A stretch of DNA of 64,000 bases from Cryptomeria japonica (Eukaryota > Streptophyta > Pinopsida > Cupressales > Cupressaceae): the NCBI RefSeq assembly GCF_030272615.1, contig NC_081407.1, positions 270,353,870 to 270,417,869 of the forward strand, read 5' to 3'. Every line of letters starts with the position of its first letter. Position 1 is the first letter of the stretch. This document shows positions 48,034 through 59,399 of the stretch, one piece after another. The position numbers and the translations under genes were made by a program. The notes under the pieces were generated by a model. The model was given only the letters and a program-made list of their open reading frames with translations. It was not told the origin of the DNA and searched no databases.

Positions 48034-51000
48034 ATGGCGTCAGTGAGGGTTCACCATGCTTCCTCTCGGTCCCGATCCGTGTTTAGTTGCGTGGATGGGG
48101 ATTCGAACCCTGCTAGATCTGAAGCGTATTTTTCGCACCATCGGAACCACCAAACCCTTAGCAGGGTTGAAACCCTAAAAACCCTAGCGAAGGTTCAGGG
48201 CAATGAAGTGTCTAGGGTGAAAGGCTGTGAAGATCGGGATAATTACGGAAGCCGTTCATACAGCCGGAGTAATTCGTGGAGTAGCGGTTCAGAGAGAGAG
48301 CCCGGGGAGATTTCGAGTGTAGATCGGGGCGAAGAATTGATAGATTTTCACGAGGAGGTGAAAAAGCCGCATGATTTTAATAAAAGGAGAGAATATTCAT
48401 GGGATGCTGAAATTGAGGTTAGTAAGAGGAAACATTCATGCAATAATGTAAAGGGTGTAGAACAACGGGCTCCGATGTTGATGGATGATGAATGCGAGCC
48501 TGGGCAGATCCAGGAGAGCCCAGAAGAAACCAAGTCGCTGCAGAATATTTCGGCATCGCGCTGGGCTGATACCGATGATGATTTTCAGAGTCCAAACCCT
48601 AAGAGGAAGAAGCTTTCCTCGAGCCCCGGTAAAAAAGCTTTTTCAAGCCCTAGTCCGAAGCTTATTTCAGATAATAGTGTAAAAATTTCTTCGGATTTTA
48701 GCGTAAAAGTGTCTTCAGACAGTAGTTCAAAGATTTCTTCCAATTCTAGTGCAAAGTTTTCTGCTAATAATATTGAAAATTCATTTTCAAGCCCAAGGAT
48801 AAAGCCTCTTTCCATCCCTAGTGCCAATCTTTCTTATGACACCAGTGTCAGGAATTTTTTTGACGCTGGTGCTAGGATTTTCTCTAGCGTAAACCAATCT
48901 TTAAATGCTATGGAAGGAGAGTCATTGGTTGCCAAGAGCCCTGAATTGTATACAGAAGAGATGCCATTGGTAAATATAGCAGCATCTCGCTGGGCTGATG
49001 ATGGGTATTTTGATAGCCCAGACTTGAAAAGAAGCAGAGTGTCTCCAGACTTTGGTTATTGTGAGAGAGAACAACAAAAAAGTAAGAATTCCGCAAACAA
49101 TAGTGCAGGGGAAACTTTGTCACCTGAAAATCAAGACTTGGCAAGACAGAAATCGGCTGGTTCAGGGGTGAGTTCTGTATGCTCTGATAGCGATGGCAGT
49201 CGCCATAGCTGTGAAACATCGTGGAAGGGTGAACTCGGAGTTTCTGATGACGAGCACGATCTGAAAATTGTGGATACTGATGATAGACATGACCTTAAAG
49301 TTGGGGTTTCTGATGAGGAGAAAGATCAAATGGACGTGGATGGAGATGATGATCAAGCTTGTTTAGATCCAAATGAGGTGTTGCCTTCTGATTCTGATTC
49401 TCCAGTATTGTCTCCCCTGGCAGTGGCTGTAAGAAGAATTGACATGATGCAAGGTTGCAGAAGTGTTTTTGAGTTTGAAAGATTGAATAAAATCAATGAG
49501 GGTACTTATGGTATTGTGTATAGGGCAAGGAACAAGAAGACTGGAGAAATTGTTGCATTGAAGAAGGTCAAAATGGAAAGAGAGAGGGACGGCTTTCCTA
49601 TGTCTGCATTGAGAGAAATCAATGTGTTATTGTCTTTGCATCATCCTTCTGTTGTTAATGTGAAGGAAGTAGTTGTAGGTGACAATGTAGACGACATCTA
49701 TATGGTGATGGAGTATATGGAACATGATCTGAAGGATTTTATTGGCATGATGAAACAGCCTTTCAGTACGAGTGAAGTCAAATGCCTTATGCTGCAGCTT
49801 CTCCAGGGTGTCAATTATCTCCATGACAATTGGGTTTTGCACAGGTATTTTTTTCTACTCCTATTTAGACTTTTTTTTTCTCATTTATGTTTGACTCATT
49901 TTTTATTGCTCTTTAGCAGGGTACATTCTTTTCACTTATTTTTGTTTTTTGTGTTAAATGGCTATTAAGAGAGAGTGTCTAAGGGTGTCTAAGGTGTAAC
50001 CATAATGTAGGCACTATATTATTATGTTCTTTTGATTCTTAGTTCTTTTCAAGAGTTCATTTTTGCTCTTTGACCAAAAGAAAATTGTTGTTGGAGAACT
50101 TTAAAGCATGGCAGATTAGCTGTCGCAAGTTGTTTTAGTTTGGATTCCATTTGGACCTTCTGTTGTGATATATATCAATTAGTACTAATATTTATTTACT
50201 ATTATTTCTCTATGAAAGTATGTATACATGAAGTTAAAGTTGAAATCTAGCTTTATATTTTCTGTCCACCAGGTAATTATGAGATAGATGTTTTTTTTAA
50301 TTAATCTTACTTCTCTGTCTTGTACAGGGATCTGAAGACTTCAAATCTATTAATTAATAACAAGGGAGAGTTAAAGGTTTGTGACTTTGGTTTGGCTCGT
50401 CAGTATGGCAGTCCTTTGAAAACTTACACTGACTTGGTGGTTACCTTATGGTACAGGTACGATGACTTTGATGTTTTAAATTCTATTATTACCTGCTGAT
50501 AATGTGTCATGTTATGATTTTGCTACTGGTTCACCGAGATAAACATTTGACTTATTTTTAATGATTTGTTTTAAAATTAATATAGTAAATATGTACATAC
50601 TATATGCTTCTTATAATATTTTTTTTGACTTTATTATCATATTTTCTTTGTTTATCCAAAGTGTTGACTCTTGATTTGTGACTTCAATTTGTGCAGAGCA
50701 CCGGAACTTCTTTTGGGAGCTAAGAAGTACTCAACAGATATTGATATGTGGTCTGTGGGCTGTATAATGGCAGAGCTTTTAGCAAAAGAGCCTCTTTTTA
50801 GTGGAAAGAGTGAAATAGATCAGTTAGACAAGGTATTTATCCGCAGATCCTTAAATTTCTAAAACAAGAAGATTCATTTCAGTTTAGGATATTTTTGGTA
50901 TAATGCTAACAATTTTGCACTTTATTGTTATTGCAGATATTTAGGACCTTGGGGACACCAACTCAGAAGATATGGCCTGATTTTGTTAATTTGCCAGGAG

Positions 51001-51854
51001 CAAAATGCAGATTTGTTAAACAACCGTGAGTATCTTAAATCTTTGTAAAATTTTTGCAAGTATACTATCACGTATAAAGTAATTGTGTTCATGGGCTTGT
51101 TGTTAGTGAATATGTAGAAGAATCAATTGTTGTAGTAACTTATTCAAAGTTTGAGTGGCAACTGCAAGAAAAGTTAAAATATACAATTCACTATTTGATT
51201 GATTGCCTTATTTTTTTTGTTGTACTAATGACAAATGAAAATTTGATACTGTGATCCAGATATAATAGACTTAGAGAAAAGTTTCCAGCAGCTTCATTTA
51301 CTGGGAAGACAACTTTATCTGAGAGTGGATTTGATCTTCTTAATCGCCTTCTTACCTATGATCCTAACAAGGTGACAATGGGGCATTTTCGTACTATTTA
51401 ATCCTTTCAAATCTTGCAATTTTACTTGTCTATGTTCATTACGAGGTTACTTATTGGTTAGGTTTCTCCTCTGATCATTGTGTTCTGGATGTTTCTCCAG
51501 CGTATAACAGCCGAGGAAGCTTTAAACCATGACTGGTTTAAAGAGGTGCCCTTAGCAAAGTCAAAAGAGTTCATGCCAACATATCCCACCAGAAGTGATC
51601 ATGATAGGTTGGTGTCAACTAGTGTGCATGCTATTTTTTTGAATGTGGTGTTTGTGGAAGTTGATTCTTCTAGTTGAATACATAATTATTGTTTATACTT
51701 GTTTTACCTAAATGATGTCAACTTTATCATTCACTTCTTATATCATTCTTTTCCCAGACAATCAAGGAGAATGCGGAAGAGCCCCGATCCTCTAGCCCAA
51801 CTTAAAAAGGAGTCACAACAAGGTGATCTAGCTATTGGTGGCTTGTTTGGCTGA
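48034..51854 (+). CDS. CDKG: cyclin-dependent kinase of the G class (CDKG/CDK11-like), seven exons
   Basis: Predicted coding exons: 48034-49844, 50328-50456, 50697-50832, 50937-51025, 51260-51371, 51501-51607 and 51758-51854, all with GT..AG introns and consistent phases, giving 826 residues. Plant CDKG and animal CDK11 kinases act in the nucleus with L-type cyclins in splicing, transcription and cell-cycle control (family knowledge). The N-terminus is Ser/Arg-rich (about 73-93) and acidic (about 395-440), with two ASRWAD motifs (174-179, 317-322). The kinase domain is about 481-772: glycine loop EGTYG (489-493), Lys510, cyclin-helix motif PMSALRE (522-528) in place of the usual PLTSLRE/PITSLRE, HRDLKTSN (603-610), DFG (623-625), T-loop Thr638 and APE (648-650). 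All catalytic residues are present. The C-terminal tail ends [10 protein letters not shown]. The first in-frame ATG, followed by G at +4, was taken as start. Confidence 0.95.
48667..48762 (+). repeat. 24-bp coding minisatellite x 4 in the kinase gene
   Basis: Codons 212-243 form four 8-residue repeats of the type S-D/N-x-S-x-K-x-S, e.g. SDFSVKVS and SDSSSKIS. The unit is 24 bp, so copy-number change keeps the frame. It lies in the disordered N-terminal region, rich in possible phosphorylation sites. Confidence 0.85.
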
Positions 51855-52502
51855 TTTTGTTGCCAATGACTGTTTTAGGAGGAACTATTGCATAACAAGG
51901 CAGTTTGTTTTTTGATGTATTCATAGAAAGTGTTTCTGATGAATCTTCGAGACTCTGCATTTCAAGACCAGTACTAGCATTGGAAGGACTGTCTTGAAGT
52001 GCTCCGATATTTCATGTACTGCACAAGCAGGTCTATCAGATCAAGTCTCCACTGAAGGGTGTTGGCAACCAGGTGAATTATGCACCAGATATGTTTATGG
52101 TTAAGATTAGATGGTATCATTAAGTTACTGAAATGTAGCTTAAATGCTTCTGTTTGATACTTACCATACTCAAAGCACTTGTAAGTTGTAAATATCACAT
52201 TGTATTTGTATGACATTAAGAGATTCATTGGCCTGCAATCATGAATCTGACTTGAAAAGATATGGAAATAATTTTTGGGCATCACGTTTCTTTATATCTT
52301 TGATCTTCCATCTCATGCATTTAATCTTAAGAGTTTTTGGTGCAAGAGAACGTCCGGTGAAAGTGGAGATCAAGTTATTTGCTTTTTATATTTACAACAG
52401 AAGGTTGGAGGCAAATATCTGCATCAAGGTAATTTCAGTGATTTAATCTTTTCGGTTATCCATAATACTAGTTCTTGATGGGAATCAATGCTGGCATTTT
52501 AG
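51855..52502 (+). other. 3' flank of the kinase gene (probable 3' UTR)
   Basis: Non-coding sequence after the stop at 51852-51854. No canonical AATAAA was identified with confidence. A 5' splice-like ATCAAG/GTAATTTC at about 52425-52434 could start a 3'-UTR intron. Confidence 0.45.
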
Positions 52503-52925
52503 CTATTGGTGGCAGCCCTGAAAATTTGGGGAATTTTTGCTATTTGAAGCAGCAGCAAAGGGTGATTTGATGCTGTTTTTGAATTTTCTTTGTTGCTTTG
52601 GAAAATAGCCCATGATTCTGATATGGAATAAAATTTTGACATGCTTGAAACTTTTAATAATCATCCCAGTAACTGTGCATGCATTATTTTGAAGTTTGTT
52701 ATAATCGGTGAGAGAGAGAGTTAGAGCAAGTTTAGCCCTGATACTTTGAGCAATATTTGCCATACGAAGTAGCAGGAAGAGTATTTGATACTGTTTTTGT
52801 ATCATCCTTTTTGCTTTGAAAATTTGCCACGATTCTGACATGAAATGAAATTATGACATGCTTGAAATGTTTAATAATCATCTCAACAACTTTTAATCAT
52901 TTTGAGGTTTGTTATTATCATTTCG
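52503..52925. repeat. diverged tandem duplication, unit about 200-225 bp
   Basis: The segments 52503-52700 and 52727-52925 share the same series of blocks: AGCCCTGA, GAAG(C/T)AGCAG, TTGAT(G/A)CTGTTTTTG, GATTCTGA(T/C)ATG and GACATGCTTGAAA, then TTTAATAATCATC. Divergence of roughly a quarter suggests an old event. Confidence 0.8.
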
Positions 52926-54158
52926 GATTAATAATTGTTTAAGTGGTAGTTTGATCTACATGTGGGCCTTGCCAATACGGCACAGACAATTAGAGCATAT
53001 TTACTTTTGGTGTGGGATGTTGGTTACCGTGCAGCTTAATGCATGTCGGTGACAATGATAATAGTCACCCTTACACGAGTCTTGATTTATTTGTCTTTAA
53101 AAAGCATGTCAATAATGAGACAGTATATATAAGATACTTGTCATTCATGGAAAATGGCATGTATTAAATGGTCCATAATGCAATTACATCATCATGTCAA
53201 ATTTTGCCAGATTTGTATGTAATAATTCTATACAGTTTGATTTTTATGGTGTTTAATCTCGTGAGCTCAAGGCATGCTCGTTTCCATGGCTTTATTGTAA
53301 GAAATAATTATTATATTGTAGATGGATATGCTTTCTCCTAGGAAGGGAAAAATTTGTGGAAGCTTGTTGCCTAGTTTAATCAGATATTGATGATAGTAAA
53401 GTGGTATTTTAATATTGGGAAAGTGTAATTGGTTTTGCAATAGATATAAGAAAATAATATATACTAGTATTTGTGCTAATAAAATAATTTAGCCAGAACA
53501 ATTTTGATCTTCTATAAATTGTAATATCTGCTTGACTTATATATTTGTTTGCACGTTCGACTGGTTTGTTAAATGAACAGCATGGAGCGGATTATTTATC
53601 ATGGATTGCAATTTAAAGTCTGGAAGAGTCTTCTATCAAGACTTATGCATTCTTAGATAATGGCCATTTATGTGACATGACTAAATAAACATACCTAAGC
53701 TGGGATATGGAGCACATCTGGAATGCATCCAGATTACTTCCAATTTTGAGAAGGCTAAATTGAGCATCGGAAATGGCAATTTACTTTGTGCGTCTCATGC
53801 AACTGATTTACTTGAGATTTGTGGCAAGGTCTCTGATTGCTAAATTGCAGTATTGGTTTCTCACCCATTAGTTGCCTGTACGTTGATATCCTAATGATTA
53901 CAATGTTGTAATATGGTTTTGTCATTGAACAAGTGGATTTGGTAATGTTTGTATTCTTATGCTTGATATGGTTGTTGCTCTCATATAGCTTTCATTTTGA
54001 GATAATATTTTATTTACATCTTGCTATATGTCTTTAACATCACATCCTACCATTCTTAGAATTGCAAAGCCGTTATGATATGCCCTCTCATCAAATTGGT
54101 TATTGTCAAATCTGGCTTGCCATGATCATGACATTTTTCTCGACATGATAATATGCAG

Positions 54159-54239
54159 TATTTAGATCCAGCTGGTTTAAGTGGACATGGACTGCGCTTC
54201 GCTCTTGTTTCAATTTCTAGCTGTGGAATCACATGTGAG
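54159..54239 (+). other. exon-like island 1 downstream of the kinase gene
   Basis: 81 bp, open in one frame throughout (27 codons), preceded by ATATGCAG and followed by GTAATATC, i.e. good plant splice signals, with higher GC than its surroundings. It could be an exon of an unrecognised gene, a kinase-gene 3'-UTR exon, or chance. Confidence 0.3.
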
Positions 54240-55009
54240 GTAATATCTTCTCATAATTAATCATTTTTGCTCTGTTTGCACATTTTGTGACTGGCTTTCA
54301 GATTGGTTATAGTTTAGATACTTCGTTTGATAGATCTTATTATGAAAGTTTACATCCAATGTATTTGGAAAATCTGTTGTTTGTGTAATATATTTTAAGA
54401 AGCTGACTTAAATAATCAGAGGGAAACTATGATTGTTAGATGTTTAATCATTTCGTGAACCGAATAATAAGGGCTGTCTCCCTACTTGTTGCTTTCTTGG
54501 CCAAGATTCATTGCAACAAATTTTTTATTGAAGGTCATTTTTTGACACACAAGTATCTACATTTGTATATGGCTTAGTATATGACGAAATGCATTTGCAT
54601 ATTCTTTGAAAAGCTTGCAAGGTTGGAAGCAAGTAAGCTGCAATCCAATGTAAAATTTTGGCAAGTTTGTATGCAAGGATATCCTAATTGAACAGGAAAG
54701 TTGAATGGATGTGCTGATCTACTTGTGACTTATGTATTTTTTTCTCAACTCCCTGACTAAAATTCTTGTTAATATATATAGAAATATTGCAGTTATAATT
54801 TGATTTCGACATTATCTGGCTCCTGAAAAGTTGTCCTTAATATGATGGTTAATAGTGCTAGAGTAAAAATGTAGTAGATGATTTGATGACTTTTTTAAGA
54901 TGCCTAGATATATTGATAGCTCCTTTGTTATGATGCTTAGGTAACATTTACTTGTTAATCACGGATTAATTTTTAGTATTCTTGATTACAGTTACCATAT
55001 CTGTCTTTT

Positions 55010-55585
55010 GAAGATTTTTTTTTGACAGGCTAGATTTGTCTGATTTTGTTAGAACTTTACAATTTCTAAAGAAGTTTGACCCGTTTTTGACTATTTAAAT
55101 TTTGTTTTTCCTGGATTTCTGATTTTTTTTTCACTCTTGGAAACAATTGAAATTTTCAAACCTGGTAACTTTGTTGTCAACATCAGGCTTCTTTAACTTG
55201 AAGCCTTGATGACAGCCTCCCTGCTCCATCCAGTTGTATGTTGGATTTCTAACTAATTAAATGATAAAGCAACGTAAACTTAATAAATGTTATTCCTGAA
55301 CTGGAATCGTCTATCTAAATTATCTGAATATATAAACTGGAAACCTCCATCTTTCTGGAGATAAATTTTTTTGGACCTGTCAGATTTGTCTAATTTCGTG
55401 TGAACTTTACAATTTGTAAAGAAGCTTGACACTTATTTATTTATTTTTTTCTGAATTTCTTTATATCTTTTGACTTTTGTAAAGAATTGGTTTTTTTCGA
55501 ACCTGGTAACTTTGTTGTCAACATCACGTGCTTCTCCTTGAAGCCCTGATGATGGCCTTCCAGCTCTATCCAGATATGTTTCTCA
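55010..55585. repeat. diverged duplication of about 220 bp, offset about 350 bp
   Basis: The segments 55020-55245 and 55373-55580 share GATTTGTCT, GAACTTTACAATTT, GTAACTTTGTTGTCAACATCA and CTTGAAGCC(C/T)TGATGA in order. It lies in non-coding DNA between the exon-like islands. Confidence 0.82.
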
Positions 55586-55662
55586 ATGAGTGTGGTAGCA
55601 CTTCTCTTAAAAAGAGGGACAATGTAAATTTGATGGTATGAATTTTCTGAATAAATAAACAG

Positions 55663-55827
55663 CAACTGTAGCTGTAAAAGACGATAATAGCGGAAATAGA
55701 AGAAATACAGTTTCAGGTGAAGGTATGAATGACAACTTAGGGCAAAAAGTTCCAGAGCATTTTGGTTGCCCGCAACTGGACAAGTTTTTTGACTTTCCAG
55801 GCTGTGAAGGAGAATATCCTCCCAAAG
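55663..55827 (+). other. exon-like island 2 downstream of the kinase gene
   Basis: 165 bp (55 codons; length divisible by three), open in one frame from the second base, preceded by AATAAACAG and followed by AAAG/GTTTTT. The encoded peptide is polar at first, then has FGCPQLDKFFDFPGCEGEYP. No known domain. The minus-strand frame across the same stretch is probably a shadow. Confidence 0.35.
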
Positions 55828-56448
55828 GTTTTTTTGCTGGGCTCACTACTGAAATAGGATAAACCTGTTGTGATTAGTTACCATTGCAATTGTTAGTTGG
55901 ATCTGACATAATGCTGTCCATGAATCCGTTAACTGTTTGTTTCATGGCCGCTATTTAGACATCACAAGTTCTTGTCATATTTACCATTCCAAATTTCTTT
56001 GGGAAAATAGAAATTTGCAAATATATTTTGCTTAACCTTGCATTTTAAAACTGTAACTATAGATTTTGGGTTTATTGGACATTTATATCCCTATTAATTG
56101 ATCCAGATTTGTTTTTTTGTTTTCCTAATTTTTTTTTTTCTGTAAAATCTTGAGAATTTTTTTTGGGAATTCATTTTCTGTTCTCATGTCCCGTCTACTT
56201 TTATCTAATATATAACTTGATGGGAAAACTCTACACCTAAAATTCCAATCATCTAAATTGCTGATATTATTAATGAGGTCAACAAATTTGCATGTAGTTG
56301 TTAGCAACTACAAAATCTGAGCTGAAACCAGAACAGGAATCTGGGCTGCATGCAAAATGTAATCTTGAAAATTATGAATTCCATTGCTTTAAATTTTATT
56401 GGATACGAAACACTAATTATTCTATAAATAACCAGTGTTCCACGGATG

Positions 56449-56550
56449 TTGGGGACGGGGGGATGCAGGGACGGGCTTCGGGGATGGGGGTACAAAGGGA
56501 AAAAGTTTTGGGGACGGGGGGACTTGGGCTTGGGAGGGGGAAACGCGTTT
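56449..56550 (+). repeat. G-rich tract with G-quadruplex potential
   Basis: Runs of three to six G recur at least eight times within 100 bp (GGGGACGGGG is present twice), in otherwise AT-rich DNA, ending near a GAAACGCGTTTCC palindrome. Several runs with loops of 2-5 bases satisfy the usual quadruplex pattern. Confidence 0.75.
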
Positions 56551-57585
56551 CCGTGGAGGGCACTGTAAATAACTCAAAAATGATACAGCTGGAATCACCT
56601 GATTCTTTGGTGAAGCATAAATAAGCTGTTGAATGAAATTTAAATCTGTATTTTTTAAGTTAATTGAAAATAAGAGAGTATGACTTTGTGGAGAGCTGTC
56701 AAGCTAATTGTCAGAACCAGCAGCCTTCACTCGGATTAATTAGAAACCTAGATTTTCGATACTCCAAATGTTTGAATTGGAGGCAGTGGCTTGTCTCTGT
56801 CCTCCTAAAAGTTGACAAATAATGCCATCCAGAAGTTTAGTTGTTTAAAGCATGCTGATTTCCTATTATACTTCACTAACATGGTTAATTCCAAATAGAA
56901 ATCAAGCAAATGCTGATGATATTTATATTTGAATTACGTTTCCTAGCACTACTCAATCATCATCAAACAAATCTTCTATTGACGGCGCTGAAGAACTGTG
57001 TAGGGTATCAGGGACATCCAAATGTAGGAGCAAAGAGATGTTACAACCAAAACCCATATTTGTTGTCACCAGCGAAGAGATATGTTAAATATTTTTTAGT
57101 TAAATCACCATCATTAATTAGATGTAAGAGCTTGAATTTTCATCTCATCAAAACTTAGCATAGGTTTTTTAGTGCTTTAAAATCTAGGTGCTAGAAAATG
57201 CCATGAAGGTGCTTATTACACATTTTACTTAATAAAAGGGGTTTCCAAAATGCGCACTCAAACTTTTTGCATCACCATGGGAACAATTGGTAATGTTCAA
57301 AAATGAGATTCATATTACCACCAATTGAACTTAACTAGTAGTTTGATAATGATAACAAGGAATTTGCTCTTGTTAAATGATCTTGAGGGTTTTGTAAAAT
57401 CCATATATTTTTGGACCATGATTGTCTTTGAGGCTTAGTTGAAGTGGAGCAAATAAAGCTCATTGAGATGTTTAACTTAAGATAATTGTTTGCTAAATAA
57501 GAGGGTTGGGTTTACTTGATGCACGTGGTTTGTTGGTGATTGCGTGCATACCTAGGGGATTAGTCTTGCTTCAACTCGTCCCTAT
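56551..57585. other. no recognised gene
   Basis: AT-rich intergenic DNA; an 82-codon frame at 56910-57158 shows no domain. Nothing further is supported before the copia LTR edge. Confidence 0.45.
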
Positions 57586-57690
57586 TGTGAGAAAAATAAC
57601 AAGTGCAGAAAATTGCAGAGAAGAACAATAGTGCATAACACACATTTACATGGAAAAACTTGGTAAAAATATACTAGTAAAAATCATGGG
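57586..57690 (-). mobile_element. 3' LTR fragment of copia element D
   Basis: Begins TGTGAGAAAAATAAC and contains TTTACATGGAAAAAC, matching the inner edge of the 5' LTR (60211-60300). U3 is not recognisable; coding remnants begin by about 57785. Confidence 0.65.
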
Positions 57691-57784
57691 CAAATTATCT
57701 CTTGTATTGATTCTCAAGAATTTCAAAGTTACAACAATCTTCAAAAAATGTACATCAAAACATGACTTAGAGCAGCCTTAAACA

Positions 57785-58860
57785 ATAGAGTTGTCAAGTC
57801 CTATTTGAGTACAACTTACTAAATATAGTATGACTTGCACAACTAGTGTAATGTTTCTCAAATATCTAGGAATCCATTTCATAGTTGTCCAATGATTAGT
57901 GCCAAGATTCACCATGTACGTATTGCAACTCCCATTGTTTGTGCCAAGATTCACCATGTACCTATTGACATGCCGAACATAATATTTCCTATTGCTAATT
58001 ATTATGGTACATGAGACATCTATGCCTTGTTTGCTTTTGTGCTAGGGCATTATTTCGAAGACAATTTAATATGAACATGAAATGGACTACTAATTGGTTG
58101 TCTATTTTGCATATTGAAGTGCAACAAAACCTTCCATAAGTGTTTTGTGATAACCATAATTTCTTGTTATTTTTGTGTCTATGTATCCTAAGTCTTTCAT
58201 TTCAAACTCCCTAGCATGTTTAGTATTCAAATGGATGACTTTATACATGTTGGGACTTGCTACCAACACATCATCAAGATTTAGTATTAGAATAATAAAA
58301 TTGACATCATCATATCTTTGAACATAGGCACAATGATTAGCCTCACATTTGTTAAAACCCAAATTCATCATGAAGGAATCAAAGTTTGTACGATCACCTA
58401 GGTGCCTGTTTTAAACCATACAATGATTTTCTCAACGTACAAGCAAGATTCTTTTTGCCTCTTTTCTCAAAACCTTTTGGTTGTTTCAAATAAATCTCCT
58501 TAGAGATATCACTATGCAAGAAGGTTGTTTTAGCATCAAATTGTTCTAACTCCAAATCAATACTAGCAACGAGTTAAAACAAGTACTCAATCATACGATA
58601 GGCTAAAAATCTCATCAAAATCAATACCAGATTTTTGTATATACCCCTTGGCCACCATTCAAACTTTATATCTCTCCAAATTATCATTTATATCCCTCTT
58701 CAACTTGAAGACCAGTCGAGCTTTCTCCCCTTAGGCAATGGGACTAGCTCCCTGTCTTGTTCTTATGCATAGCTTCCATCTCTTCTTCCATGGCAACTCT
58801 CCATCTGCTTGAACATTTAGCTTCACAAGCCTCTTGATTTGAACTAGCGTCACCAACGTT
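57785..58860 (-). pseudogene. copia element D reverse transcriptase / RNase H remnant
   Basis: The open part 58371-58102 has NHCAYVQRYDDVNFIILILNLDDVLVASP and later EFEMKDLG, typical of copia RT. LNLDDVLVA replaces the usual YVDD: Tyr-Val has become Asn-Leu but both Asp are kept. Upstream fragments include KNKTGS near 58750. After a frameshift near 58110 the RNase H approach (VLLHFNMQN, then NHWTTMKWIPRYLR) is readable to about 57785. A 42-bp in-frame duplication lies at 57899-57982. Confidence 0.82.
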
Positions 58861-58869
58861 GGTTAGTAA

Positions 58870-59330
58870 TGCATAAGCAAAATTACAAGAAAGAGAGTTC
58901 CTTACAGGTGGTTTGATTACTCTTATGAGATCTCCTTAAAACAGGTGATGATTCACATTGTGGCTCAATCGTTTGTTGTTCTTCTCGTTGATTTTCATTT
59001 AGTTGCTCTTCATCAAAGACATCTAGATGATCATCACGTTTTTCTACCTCTATTGGAATAACTTCCATACCTTGTTCTTCTTCTAGTTGATTTTCATTTA
59101 GTTGCTCTTTGTTTGGTTGCTCTTCATCAAACACATCGAGATGATCATCACGTTTTTCCACCTCTATTGGAATAACTTCCATACCTTGTTGTTCTTCACC
59201 TTTTTGCATTGCTTTTTCATTAAATCAATGTAAGAATAATCATTTATAAATGAAACAAAATACGATGAACCTCTAATAGATGTTACAGGGGCTTCACAAG
59301 TATATGAATGAGTTAAACCTAAGACATATC
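58870..59330 (-). pseudogene. copia element D integrase fragment and IN-RT connecting region
   Basis: At 59215-59330 the minus strand reads TSIRGSSYFVSFINDYSY, the integrase-core segment that normally precedes a long region, but here it passes directly into an acidic linker (59209-58883). The rest of the integrase is deleted. The linker holds a tandem duplication: the block with GMEVIPIEVEKRDDHLDVFD occurs twice (58988-59082 and 59086-59196). Confidence 0.75.
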
Positions 59331-59399
59331 TTTGCTTCTCGTAATATTTCTAGAAAAAACAGTCTATTATTTTTTTTCCAGTGGTGTTTGAACTACTGT

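Noticed and set aside
48150-48200. Telo-box promoter elements (AAACCCTA) near the kinase start
   Set aside because: The copies lie inside the coding sequence after the start codon and encode conserved-looking reading frame, so a promoter role is not supported.
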